A stretch of DNA of 64,000 nt from NCBI GenBank assembly GCA_023627715.1, contig JAMAHW010000031.1:62001-126000 (forward strand). The letters are read 5' to 3'. The DNA is from Periconia sp. R9002. Its lineage: Eukaryota > Ascomycota > Dothideomycetes > Pleosporales > Periconiaceae. The notes under the pieces are model-generated. The model searched no databases and was not told the DNA's origin. It saw only the letters and a list, made by a program, of their open reading frames with translations. The translations under genes were made by a program, and so were the position numbers. Shown in pieces: positions 1 to 11,352 of the stretch (position 1 is its first letter; each line of letters opens with the position of its first letter).

Positions 1-1193
1 CCAAACGGCCTTCAAGCTCAATTTTGCATCGCAACCAATCTATCTCATCTCCATATGCGTTGTGAAAGAGGCAATTGGGTTCTTCTTACTGCGTATAGCG
101 GTCACAAAAGTATACAAGCGCATCATTATGGGTGTGATGGGTCAGTGACAACTCTACGATGAAACAGCATTTGCTAACACTCCCGCAGGATTTATGGCAT
201 TTTATACCATCGGTTGCTTTTTTGTAAGTTTATACTGTATGCTGGCGTCTGGAGTGAACTGTTGCTAACAATGCGCTAGACGGTCGTGTTTCAATGCACG
301 AATCTCGCTGTTCAATGGGACCCCACCGTGAAGGGCACATGTTGGACTAAAGAAACGATCCAAACCCTGAGTTACACGAATCTAGGTATGTTTCTCATAA
401 TACTTACACCAAATTCAAAACTAATGTTCTCCAAGGTTTCAATATCACCACCGATTTGCTGTTCGCAATCTTCATACCAGTACGCCCTCGTCTCCTATCG
501 CAACACATCCTCCCCTAACACATTGATCAGATTCCTATGCTCTGGCACGTACAAATGAACCGCCGCCAAAAATTCACTATCGTCGGTATTCTCGGGCTTG
601 GAATCTTCGCCACGGCAGCCGCACTTGTCAAAACAACATACGTCTCCAATTACGGCAAGGAGGGCGATTGGCTTTGGGACAGTCGAAACATCACCATCTG
701 GACCGTCGCTGAATCGAATACCGGCATCGTTGCAGGCAACCTACCTTGCTTGAAACCTCTCTTCCGCCAAGTTCTCGGCTCTACCTACGGTCGCGGGTCG
801 CGCAATCCCAACTCAAAGCCCCTCTCACGCACATATGGTGGTGGAACGGGACATCACTCTGCGAAGAAGAACGGCTTCAATTCTTTGTCCTCAAGCAAAG
901 CGAGAGACATTGATGCCTACTCGCCCAAGGATGAGGTTTATGTCATGACGACCATAGGCGCGGATAAGCAGAGAGCTGGTAGCAGCGGCAGCAACGGTCT
1001 CGACTCTGATAACCCGGGCAAGAACAGCGAAGAGAGTATTCTGTCGGTGGAGCAACAAAAGCAAACTTCTAGCTCGTGGAAGATGAGAGGGATCATGAGG
1101 ACCACGGAGGTTTCGCACGTTTCACACGCCTCGCCGTCCAATTCCCACGCGCTGGACCACGGTCCTGAGACAAGGATCAATCACTTGGTCTGA
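1..1193 (+). CDS. Fungal rhodopsin-domain integral membrane protein, 5' end outside window
   Basis: Partial gene. The visible exons are 1-140, 189-223, 280-385, 436-479 and 531-1193 (TGA), with introns of 48-56 bp. Read through these splices the protein runs continuously from a helix beginning QTAFKLNFASQP, through further membrane helices and a short CWTKETIQ loop, to a last helix near 740-760 and the motif NLPCLKPLFR. This order (Cys-containing loop, WDP, helix, Gly-rich helix, LPCLKPLF) is typical of the large fungal family of seven-helix 'rhodopsin domain' proteins related to SAT4/PTH11-like proteins, whose ligands are mostly unknown. After the last helix follows a hydrophilic Ser/Gly-rich tail of about 130 residues, probably cytoplasmic. 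It is convergent with the gene at 1546-2103. The family call is firm; any receptor function is inference. Confidence 0.85.
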
Positions 1194-1545
1194 AATTCAT
1201 TCGCGAAAAAAAAGCAAAGAAAAAAAAAGTTTAAAAATGAAAAAGAAGGACAAAAAAACTGATACCCGCAAGAAGCCAACCATCATACATGCCATGGATT
1301 GAGTTCCACACTTCATAAAGCAACATTGCAACCAACAGGAGGGACTTTCAGTCTCACCATCTCGCAAAGATACCGCCGCTCTTGGAGGAGCAGGCTATGT
1401 TTTGTTTTCAATTGTGCGATATACCATGTCCAGAGACAACCAAACTAGTTAATGACCTCGCAATTCCATCTTCCATCCTTTCGAACACGTGCAAACCACC
1501 AACCCTCCTTTCCGCTCCTCCATTTACATACCATTGCTCAACCAC
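1194..1545. other. Intergenic region between convergent genes
   Basis: About 350 bp between two 3' ends. It starts with an A-rich stretch (1205-1260, several A runs) that could carry the 3' UTR and polyadenylation signals of the upstream gene. No coding feature is supported. Confidence 0.6.
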
Positions 1546-2103
1546 TCAACCACCCGCCTTCCCTCCCTTCTCAACCCACGCTTTCAGAGCCTCCACCCTC
1601 TCCAAACTCTCTTTCGGCCACACATCCTTCGCCTGATAATACTCCTCAAAGCACGGAACCCCCCTCTCTACCTCGGACTTCAAATCCACCCACTCCAACT
1701 TCGTCGATGTAAAAATATGCACATCAGGGAACACCCTCACTCGACTAGCATCATCCATCGTCCCCACCTTGACAAAAAACCGCGATTTATTAGAACTGTA
1801 ATGCGTGTACAAAGCGATGTCGCAGGAGGGGCAGGTAGCAAAGAGTTGGTCGGTGCCTGAAGGGGCAGGTTTGGGCCTCAGGATCGGCTGCGTGGGAGAC
1901 GTGATGGTGAAGTTGTAGCATTCGACTTGGTAGTTGAGCGCAAAGGCGCTGCCGGATTCGCGCTGGCACCACGTACAGTGGCAGCAGTGTACGACTATGG
2001 CCGGTGCTTTGATTGTGTAGGTTATGGCTTTGCAAGAGCAGTGGCCGGTTAGAGGGGTCCAATTCGCGGGTACAGGCGTCGTTGGTGGGGGTGGTGATGT
2101 CAT
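1546..2103 (-). CDS. GFA/CENP-V-type zinc protein
   Basis: Intronless, 185 aa. The family is named for glutathione-dependent formaldehyde-activating enzyme; members bind two zinc ions and many have unproven substrates. The visible ligands are the GHCSCKAI motif near residues 20-27, HCCHCTWCQRESGSAF near 39-54 and CPSC near 92-95, which is the full cysteine set of the family in the right order and spacing. The length is normal for a single-domain fungal member. The start is the ATG at 2103, preceded by an 826-bp gap shared with the divergent MFS gene. Formaldehyde detoxification is the family label, not something the sequence proves; a generic sulfur-carbon lyase role is equally possible. Confidence 0.88.
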   Translation of the reverse strand: MTSPPPPTTPVPANWTPLTGHCSCKAITYTIKAPAIVVHCCHCTWCQRESGSAFALNYQVECYNFTITSPTQPILRPKPAPSGTDQLFATCPSCDIALYTHYSSNKSRFFVKVGTMDDASRVRVFPDVHIFTSTKLEWVDLKSEVERGVPCFEEYYQAKDVWPKESLERVEALKAWVEKGGKAGG

Positions 2104-2929
2104 TTTATGAGGTTCGTTTTTGTACTTTTGATATTTGTGCTGTAAAGCTCAGGCGTTAAGACTGATACTCCCAAGTCTTGTATTGTGGGGTAGATTCCAA
2201 AAGTAGGAATATATGTATTGCGTAGAAGTATTTCTGGTTTGTCAGCTTTCTCTAAATGCGAAATACGAAAGCAGGATTATCCACGTTATGAGTCCTTAGT
2301 ATCCCAACTAACGGCCCATCTGAGCTTGTATACTAACTGGTTACTTCAAAAGGAAAACGATCCTTGTAACTCAAAGCGTAATCCAGAAAATCATTGATCG
2401 CAATGTAGATCTCATCCTACAGTAACTATGCAGACTAACAGCATAGCTAAATCGTGAAAATCTCAAGTTTCGATACCCTTACATCTACCGCGATCTGCTT
2501 CCTTTTCAGATTGCAAGTAGAATAAAGTCCAAACAGCTATAAAATCAACGAACACACTCTGAGGGAAGTCAAGTAGAGGGCTTATCTCTACAGTGGACCT
2601 TGATTACCTTCCCAATCCGTCTTAGCGCAAACTCAACAATGACGAATCGGCGCCTTAGAATTTCGACAACGAGGACCTTTTGTCCTTCGTCCTCCTCGCA
2701 TAAAACTCTACGTCAACCTCCATCGTCCTTCAATTACTAATGTACTCGGGTCCGGTGAGTCAGAATTCGAGCAACGAGTAAGAAAAGAGTAAAAAAAAAG
2801 GGTGCTTTTCGATCATTCTGAAGGGTGTGTCTGCCTCACTGGCCATTTGTTTGTCCCAGCTTCAATTTTGCCGGATTTTTTTCGGCGGTTGTGGATTTCC
2901 AGCTTGATACAACTTCAAGTATCAGCATC
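2104..2929. promoter_or_regulatory. Divergent intergenic region, GFA gene and MFS transporter
   Basis: 826 bp separating two divergently transcribed genes, so it must hold both promoters. There is no clear TATA box close to either start and no other coding feature. The last ~110 bp before the MFS ATG are open in frame with it but lack a better ATG. Confidence 0.55.
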
Positions 2930-4912
2930 ATGACCGCCGCTGGTAGTTTGGAGGGTGCTTCAGAGCCGACGGAGACATCGCTGCTGCTGTCCAAGTCGGA
3001 TCGAGGATTGGCCCAGGTAGCACCGGAACCGCTTGATCCGGAGAACGGCATTGCGACTGGAAACGGAGTAGATGGCGCACTTGACGACAGTGATGGAGAA
3101 GAGGAGGATTACAGGGCTGGAGAGGATGGAGGAGTTATCGAACGATCAGTCAGCAACGAGAGCCATTCCAAGTTCCAGGGTCTGCCGGAGGTGCGGGAGA
3201 AGATGAAGTATATCTTTCCTGCCATCGCTATTGGCGTAAGTATTGATATTCTTACTCACTTGTTTATTTGATCTGTTTTTTGGCCTTTCAAATACATATC
3301 ACTTCATTGCTTGCATTTTTCCCTCTAGTATACCAGTGGTATACGCTCTTTGAAGCTTCACCTAGTCTCTAGCACATCTACATCCTCAGCAAACAAACAA
3401 AGATATCGATTCATTACAGCATCAACATTTTTATCCACCATACTGACTCCACCCGAGGTCTTCCTCGCAGCCGCCGACCAAACTCTCGTAGTAACAACCT
3501 ACGGCACCATCGGTACTGAGCTACATGCCTTGAACAAAACCTCATGGATCGCAACATCCTACTTCCTCACCCTTGCAGCCTGCCAACCTCTCTACGGCAA
3601 GCTTTCTGACATCTTCGGCCGCAAAGCATGCCTTCTCTTCGCGTACGCCGTGTTCGGTCTAGGCTCGACGCTGTGCGGTCTCGCACGCAACATGGGCGAG
3701 CTGATCGCTGCGCGGGCGTTCGCAGGGACTGGTGGCAGCGGGATGACGGTCTGCACGAGTATCCTGCTAAGTGACATTGTGGGTTTGAGGGAGAGGGGCA
3801 CGTGGCAAGGGTACGTAAACATTGTCTTCGCCTTGGGTAGCGCGACCGGAGCTCCGTTGGGTGGATTCCTCGCAGACAATATTGGCTGGCGCTGGGCTTT
3901 TGTGGCCCAAGGCCCTATCTGCATAATCGCCATCACCGCCGTTTCCCTCGCCCTCCACCTCCCCAAAGCCACCTCTGCCTCGCACTGGAAAGAAAAGCTC
4001 GCGAAGATCGATTTCCTCGGCGCCATCGTGCTCATCATCGCCGTCTTTGGGCTCCTCGTTGGTCTCGACCGCGGCTCAAACGTCTCGTGGAGCAATCCCT
4101 ATGCCATCGCGGGCCTCTGCTGTACGCCTCTTTTTGGCGTTTTCCTGCTCGTCGAAGGATACGTTGCTAGCCATCCGTTCGCGCCGTTCCGCATCATCAT
4201 GAACAAGTCGCTGTTTGCGTGTTATCTGTGCAACTTCTTCAGTATGGCCGGCTCGCTCGCAATGCTATTCTACCTCCCGCTCTACTGGCAAGTCGTTGGT
4301 GATCTAGGGGCGTCGCGCGCCGGGCTCTTCCTCGTCCCCTCCATCTTCTTCGGCGTGACTGGTTCGTTGCTCGGCGGGTTCTACATGAAGAGCACGGGTA
4401 AGTACTACTGGATCACCATCCTCGCATACTCCACCCTTGTCGTCGGACACTTGATCGCGCTCCTATTCGCGGGCGTCATCGTCGAAAGTATCCCCATCAT
4501 GGTGGTCGGAGCGTGCATCGGCGGGCTTTCGAATGGAATGGGCGTCACCACTACGCTCATCGGCCTCATTTCGAACGCAAAGCACGCGGACCAGGCGGTT
4601 GCTACGGCGTGTTCTTACCTGTTTCGGTCGCTGGGGTCCGTGTTTGGCGTATCCATGGCGGCTACAGCTTTCAATCAGACATTGAGGAGGACTCTTAAAG
4701 AGGCGTTGGATGGAGATGCAAATGCAGAGGATATCGCGGAGCGAGTGAGGCAGTCGCTGAAGTACTACCGGAGTCTGGAGCCTGCGCTCAAAGAAGTAGT
4801 GAGAGAGTGCTATAGCAAAAGTACGAGGGCGGCTCTGAGCGTTACTCTGACTCTTGTCCTTGGTAGCGCCTTCTTCTCGTGGTTCATCAAAGAGAAGAAA
4901 CTCGCGAGATAA
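2930..4912 (+). CDS. MFS transporter, Fnx1/Vba-like (vacuolar basic amino acid type)
   Basis: Two exons, 2930-3235 and 3458-4912, give 586 aa. The 222-bp intron (GTAAGT to AG at 3457) rejoins the conserved first helix as PAIAIG-VFLAAADQT. Residues 1-90 are a hydrophilic acidic, Ser-rich cytosolic tail. The rest has about 14 hydrophobic helices, with the MFS loop motif GKLSDIFGRK, the helix 4 region RAFAGTGGSG and the helix 5 motif GSATGAPLGGFLAD. The VFLAAADQT start is typical of the Fnx1/Vba branch of the drug:H+ antiporter family, whose characterised yeast members load basic amino acids into the vacuole. The ATG at 2930 is chosen because the frame upstream has no other ATG. Substrate and vacuolar location are inferred from the family. 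Confidence 0.85.
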
Positions 4913-5115
4913 GAGATTCGAAGAACTAGATGTGGCTGACATCATTGCATGCCCCCAACGAATAGAAAGTCGTAGATAGGTAGATGTGATTATTAAACCG
5001 GGCTGCTTCTAGAGCTTTCCCAATATCTGACGCATTGGATCGTAATCCTAGAAAATGACACTCCGCATGCACTTTTCCCTTACCCGTTGACCGCAAACGT
5101 AGTGCACCATTGCCC

Positions 5116-8100
5116 TTACAGCCAGTAGATATCGCGCCTCGTAATTTGGTGCTGCTCTTCGATTCGTCCTTCAGCTTTTTTGTATCCTTCTGTACTATAC
5201 ATAGACCCGAATCCTGAATCGGTTCCTTCGCTTTCTCTTCGAAGACTTCCACCTGGGGATTGAGATCTAATTGTTTGCTCATCATCCGCAAAGTCTGAAT
5301 CATCACCATTCGTATACCTCTCTACAGGAGTTGTACATGTAGATCCCGAGGATACGGTGGAAGCATATGGCGGTCGTATGGGCTCGGATACATGACCGCT
5401 TGGAGACCATTGCAGCTGGCGATGTTGGCGGCGGAAGTTAGTTTCACGAAGCATGAAGGAGCGCTCAATCAAAGCCTCGATATCATTCTGAAGTCGTGTC
5501 AGTGAGCGAGCCGTGATTTTGCTCAAATTTTGCAGTTTACTTACAGTCGTGAGTCGGCAGTCAAGCGTGTAGGCCCCCGCATCAGTAACAGAAAATTGGT
5601 ATCCCCCTTCCAGCAATGCGTACTCCTCTACCAGGTCCTTTGCGATTAGTACACATTCATCGGGGGTGTATCTGTCAGCTTCTTTGAACTGTGGTTGGTA
5701 TTCTGGATAGAAGAAGTTGACGTGAACTGGGTCGTGCCCTAAGAAGTAGGTTTGTCCCCGCCCTAGCTGATGTTAGCTGATATCTTGAATTGCAGAAGAA
5801 CAACTCAATTTGCTTCAAGTTGGTAAGGGGGTCACGCAATTCAAGATGGAAAAGAATCATCTTACCAGATCCCCGGGTATAAAGCGGTTTCCAGCCTTTT
5901 GACTTTAACGTACTCAGAAGCTCACTCCCAACTGGGACAGAGGGTGGTTCCCAACAAAGAGAACTTTGGATCACTGCTCTATCTCGATCAGACTGTTTTA
6001 TGAGTGCGGTTTTGGAATTTTTCACGTTGTCGTTCTTAGTTTGCAGAGCAGTCGAGGATTCAGCATCTAGCGATATGCCAACTTTGGCAAGAGAGTCTCG
6101 CATGTCGCTTGCTTTGGACGTCAATCGCTGAGGTGGTAGACGTATGGTTGCATTAGATACCTGTTCTTCAGAAGCCGTGAATCTTTTGGGTGGTATAGAA
6201 CGGAAGTCCACGCTTGCCGGGAGTCTTGGAGTTTTTATGAAATTACTGTCCTCTAGATGTGTCTGAATGTTGTACGAGGGCGGAACATCATCATTGAGAG
6301 TTTGTCTGGAAGTTATAAAGGGTTCAAGCTTTTCTGTCGTGTACTCCGATATTTCTATGCGGCGCTCACCCTCTTGTATTGCAGTATGTCTCAATGGCAT
6401 GTCTGCGCGTGTTGTATCTTGTGGGGATTTGAGACGTTCCTCCCATTTCACCGTGAAAGCCGCAAGTTGTTCTTCATACTTCTGTATCAGTTGGTTATGC
6501 TCTACCTCCCTCAATCTGTTTTGTTCGGCTACTTTGATTTCAGCTTCTTTCTTGGCTCGCTCCGCCGCTTGCTCACGAACAAGCTCGAGCGCTTTTTCCG
6601 CTGCCTCCTTAGCTGCTTTTGCAGACGCGATTTCCATTTCAGAACGCTTCCTTTCTTCTAGAGCATTCTCAGCTGCCAGAGCATCCGATTTGGCTTTTTC
6701 CATCTTCCAAGCGGCCTCTGAACTTTCATGCCGCATTCGCTGTGACTCTCCGTACTGTAAGATCAATTGTTCGAGATGGTCCATCCTATCTTGATGCACT
6801 TTAAAACCTGACTTCTGCGATTGTTCGGTTGGTTTATCTTCTCCCAGATTCATACTACTTTCAAGTCTGGTATTCTTCAAACTTGAAGTTAGGCTTTCCG
6901 CCGGATCTATCGGTAGTTCGATCTTTTTCAATAGCGCTTCTAATTTCGACAAAAGAGTTTCCTTTTCCTCATTCACTATAGGTGTTGGGAGAGGGGGCGG
7001 TGGGACGTCCATTGTTAGGCTGTGAGGCTGGTGTGCAGGGGTGTTGTATGGTGGCCCTGAAAACGGGTTGTCATGCGATGGGGGATGTGCTGGTCGTTGA
7101 GGGGGTGTATAAAATGGAAAATTGGAAGACGATTCGAATGAATTGTAGCTAGATGTTGGGATCGAAGTGAAATTCATGTGGTCGCTGGAACCAGGGGGCT
7201 GAATGTAGTTGTGGGTACTCGCCCACAGAGGCTGTCTATAGCTTTGACTATTATGCAATGGGAGAGGATGTGTTCGTGCATTTTTACCCGCTGCGAATGG
7301 ATTTTTGGCGGCATCTAACAAATCCTCTTGAAAGCTGACTTTGTGTGTTCGTCGTGGTTCCGAGGCGGTGCTCTCTTCGGCACTCTTGTACTCATCCTCC
7401 GAGCTTGTAGCGCCCTCGCTTTCATAATCTGAGCTTGTAATATGTGGGACCCGTACCACAAATTTTCTCGGCTTTCTTGATTCCCTACTCGTTTTGGTTT
7501 GTGAGCCTTTTGAGCTAATTGTACGAACCTTGGAACCTGTCTTGCTCATCTCGGAATATTCTTGAATTCTCTTTATGAGCCCAGATATCCATTCTTCTTC
7601 CTGTTCAAGTGGAAAGAAGGCTTTGCTTGCTTCGATCTGTGCAGCATCGAGAATAGTCCATGTTTGCAAAAGTCTGTCAGCCACTAAGCTTGCTTCTGTG
7701 TTCTGGTTCCAAACAATTACGGTATTATGGCTAGGAGCAATCGAGAATTGGTCGTCTAATTCCATAGATTCAAAGTCAGTTCACTCCACGTAAGGATAGA
7801 GTAATAGATCATCAAGGGTTCCAGGTACCACGCTGTACCCGGGCTAAACGTACCGGCCTCTTGCACAGGGTTATTAGGTTGACTGTAGGTTTTCTTATCG
7901 TCAGATTCGTGTTCAGATTCCACTGTTGGATTCAGAGGCTCCAGGCTTTTGGTGCGCACAAAAGGTCTCGGGGGTGCTTGAGGCGAGAAGACCAAATGAT
8001 ACAGCCACGTTGCCGTGTCCTCAGCGTCCGCTTCATAACGTTGCAATTGTGTATTGAAGTGACGTTTCTTTTCGTTAGGCTGGTGCTCCTCTTCTTTCTG

Positions 8101-8711
8101 TGCTCTGTCCACTGCTAATCTATTTGCTTCAATAACTGTTTCCAATACTTTTCGAAATCGATTAGGTTGGGACGGAGATGGAAGAGGCGATGTTTGGGAT
8201 TGAGGTCTATCGTTTGATATATGCCTGCATATATATGTCAACTACCGGAAATAGAACAAAAAAAAAGCTCGGATACTAACTGTATTTGGATCTGCTCTGT
8301 AGTAACTCTTATGATGGATAGCATGAGTGTCAAAGCAGTCTTGACACTTTCTACTTTCTTCAGCAAGCTCTTCGCTTTTGGCCCATCAAAGAACCACCTC
8401 AAGCGTTTGAGTGTTTTGCTCCCTCGCTCGCTTGTAAGATCGTTGAGCTTCTCCTCAATCTTCCTGAACCGCTGCAACACTGATTCTATCTCCTGAAACA
8501 TTTTTGGGGTACATATCTGGTGGCATGTCTTCAAGGCGTCTCCGAGCATATTGAAGCTGTTCGATAGAGAGGAGATTTCGAGTGCGATGTCCGATATTTC
8601 CTCCGGTGCGTGCTTGAACGTTTGTGCGACCTTGAAGAGAGCAAGAGATAGCTGGGTAGCGGTACCAGCAATAGTGATGGCTGAAGAAATGATGCCTGCG
8701 GCCTCTGCCAT
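5116..8711 (-). CDS. STAND N-terminal-like protein with long coiled coil, function unknown
   Basis: Five exons on the minus strand: 8711-8281, 8224-7854, 7755-5866, 5762-5545 and 5487-5116, giving 1093 aa (the last 57-bp intron is in frame, so retention would give 1112 aa). Residues 1-145 (start MAEAAGIISSAITIAGTATQ) resemble the helical N-terminal domain found at the front of fungal STAND/NLR-like proteins. A Pro/Ser-rich disordered stretch follows, then a highly charged coiled coil of about 120 residues (6380-6790) rich in Glu, Lys and Ala. A compact C-terminal domain spans residues about 835-930 and contains GRGQTYFLGHDPVHVNFFYP. I see no P-loop, ankyrin or WD repeats. It may be a scaffold or signalling adaptor; I do not recognise the C-terminal domain. 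Confidence 0.75.
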
Positions 8712-9264
8712 TTTGCATTAGTGAAGCTCAACTGACATGCAATATATCGGCAATCAGGCTGAGAAGTTGGACGAAGGACAACCGATTGTTGAAGATTTGG
8801 GGGATAAGCTGAGTATTTACCGTTTCTGTGAGATTAGAGCTCAGCCTTCCCGTAAAGCCACCATTTCCCATGCCATCGATTGCATGTATGCATGACCCCG
8901 CCATCGTCCCTCCTCTGCGGGGGTCTGCTTGTCTGTGGTAGGCTATTGTCATTCCGGTGAGTAAAATGGAGAGGCGACATACCTGTTTAAAGAGCGTGCA
9001 AGGCCGAAGTCTGGGAGGAGCTATTGGGGTGTGTATGAGACGTCAAGCCTTATGTTGAGAGGTATTCGGCAATAGCCTTGCATGGAAACGGAAAGAACGT
9101 CCCAGCACCGATACGTGTACAGGCGGCACTTCATGTATCGCTGTCCAATTGTAATGATTCAATTATGGCTAACATTCGAACGATTTTTTATTTGTGATGC
9201 ACGGTCGAAGACTAAGAGAGTATATGTTTAATTTGTTTTCTACAGCACCCGGGCTGCATCAGCT
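8712..9264. promoter_or_regulatory. Upstream region of the STAND-like gene
   Basis: 553 bp between the start of the STAND-like gene and the 3' end of the aminotransferase, both on the minus strand. A 74-codon frame at 8728-8952 has no recognisable features and is treated as non-coding 5' sequence. Confidence 0.5.
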
Positions 9265-10519
9265 TCACTCAGCAAGCGCGACCTCATCCAAATTCTTCCT
9301 CACAAACTGCGTCACCTTATCCAGTCCCTCCTTTATCGTCTCCGTATGATTGACAAACCCAACCCTCACATACCCCTTGAACTCCTCGCCAAAACACAAG
9401 CTACCCGGCACAAACAGCACTCCCGTCTTTTCCAGCAACTTCTGGCAAAAGTCAACCGAATCGACAGGTGTCCCCCCACGGTGGAACTTGATGAAAGCTG
9501 TTGTCCCTGCCACTGGTCTCACCCACTCACACTCGTCCTCGTTTTTGATGATGAACTTATCCAGGAGCTCGATGTTCGTTTTGGCGAGATTGATGTTGCG
9601 AGCTAGGAGGTTGTGGACGGTGCTTGGGTCTAGTGCGTAGGCCGCGATCTGCTCGTCGAAGAAGCTTACTGAGATGGTGGTGTAGTGGCGGGCTTCGGCG
9701 ATGATGTCGATAAGGGATGGGTCCCGGCTTGCAATCCACCCAACGCGGATGCCGGCCATGGCGTATGCTTTGGACATGGAGCCAGTGGCTATGGTCTTCT
9801 TGTATCCCATAGAAAGGATAGAAGGAGGGAACTCGGGATCGAGGGGGTTGATTGAGTGGAAAAGCGGACGGTAGACTTCGTCGGCATGAATGATGATGTC
9901 GTGTTTTGCTGCTACGTCGATGATTTGTTGGAGAAGAGATTGTTTGAGGACTGCTCCGGTGGGGTTGTGGGGATTGTTGATGATGATGAGCTTGGTGTTG
10001 GGCTTGATGAGTTTTTCGAGCTCGTCGATGGATGGGATCCAGTTGTTCTCGGGGTTCGCTTTCCAGAGGTCGACTTCTGCACCGATTTGTTTAGGGATTT
10101 CGTAGAGTGATTGGTCTGTATACAGTTGGCACGGGTCATTTGGGGATTCAATTGGAATTGGACATACAAGTAGGATAGTGACAGATGACATGATCGCCAG
10201 GTCCGACCAGTGAATATGCGACTAAGTAATTGGCTTGGATAGCTCCGGGAGTAGTTAGTATGTTCTGGGGTGGTAGCAGGTTTGCTGTTTTGGCGGAATA
10301 CAATCGAGAAAGATTGTTCCTGAGGTTATCGGATCCTCTGATCGCACCATATGTGAGGATTTTGGACGTATCGAAGACTTCGCGCTGCTTGTCTTCGGAA
10401 AGTCCACGTAGTTGGTCTATGGAAATAGAGGCAGAGCATGTCTCAGCGAGGTTGTAACGACAGTTATTTTCATGCTGGTCCATCCAGGCCTCGACGGAGA
10501 ACTTTTCGATTTTGACCAT
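9265..10519 (-). CDS. PLP-dependent aminotransferase, class I/II (fold type I)
   Basis: Two exons, 10519-10168 and 10115-9265, with a 52-bp intron (GTATGT...ATACAG) that restores HYPTYQSLYE; 400 aa, normal for the family. The full catalytic set is visible: NNPHNPTG near 164-171, HADEVYRPL with Asp196 (pyridine nitrogen partner) and Tyr199, and SMSKAYAMAGIRVGW with the Schiff-base Lys233. A late Arg in KGYVRVGF would bind the substrate carboxylate. It is probably cytosolic, since there is no leader. It resembles the branch that includes capreomycidine synthase-like and aromatic aminotransferases, but the amino acid used cannot be read from the sequence. It stands alone, with no biosynthetic gene cluster beside it. 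Confidence 0.9.
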
Positions 10520-11352
10520 GTTGTATGTCTTGAATTAAACAACAGGTAGAAGACGCAGGGTGAGAATAGAAGGCGATTCAAAGCGGTTAAATCGACGCAG
10601 TATATCACAATATTTATATCGGAGAGCTTGCTTGCAAGGCGGTAAAGAGTGAATATTTTCTGAGATCATAAGTCAGTAAGTGGCTTCTTAATACTACCGG
10701 TGATATAGTACGCGGGTCCAGCCTACAGGAGGGATGTCAAGTCGATGGTTGATGTCTCACGTAGGGCGTGCGGGAAGGTCTTTCTAGTGTAAAGTGTATC
10801 ATTGGATTGACTCACTACATGTACTAGGTAGGCTAGCTGGGCTAGGGGCAGTTAGTGCTCGTGCAAACAACACAAACCTAAACACGACATGCTATAGGCA
10901 TAAACAGCAGTTGACAATGATTTTGAAATCCATCACTATTGATTCCTCTGGAGTGCAAATGGACGATGATGGTTAGATGCCCGCATTGGGGTTAGATGAG
11001 GGGGCACGTGCGCCATTCACCCAGCCACCCCGCGTTGCAGCTAACGGGCTATGCCAATGCCAATGCACATGTCGCGGGCTCGGTACATCGAGTAGGTAGA
11101 TGCCTGCCTGATAGTGAGCATCTCTCCATCGCACCACTTCTTCAACACCCACCACTCCTTTATTGTCATCACCTCCCTGCTGCTACCTCTTGTCTTCGTC
11201 TTCGCCTCGCCTCTCCTCCAAACGCCATTCGTTCTCGCTCTTCCCTCGCGCCATACGTCACTCGAGACCGATAAGGCAACCAGCTCTTATCCCGAGCTCT
11301 GGTGAAGCTTGCCGCACCTCACGACTTCCGCGCCACCAAGCGCAGCGGTGAT
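10520..11352. promoter_or_regulatory. Divergent intergenic region, aminotransferase and ABC transporter
   Basis: 833 bp serving as promoter space for two divergent genes. The last 200 bp before the ABC transporter are C/T-rich on the plus strand (about 11120-11260), typical of fungal leader sequence. No other gene is supported. Confidence 0.55.
10611..10618 (-). promoter_or_regulatory. TATA box candidate for the aminotransferase
   Basis: On the minus strand this reads TATAAATA, 92 bp upstream of the ATG at 10519, a plausible distance for a fungal TATA element with a short leader. Confidence 0.45.

Noticed and set aside
8728..8952. Possible upstream exon of the STAND-like gene
   Set aside because: The sequence is unlike the family N-terminus, and MAEAAGIISSAITIAG at 8711 is a typical true start.
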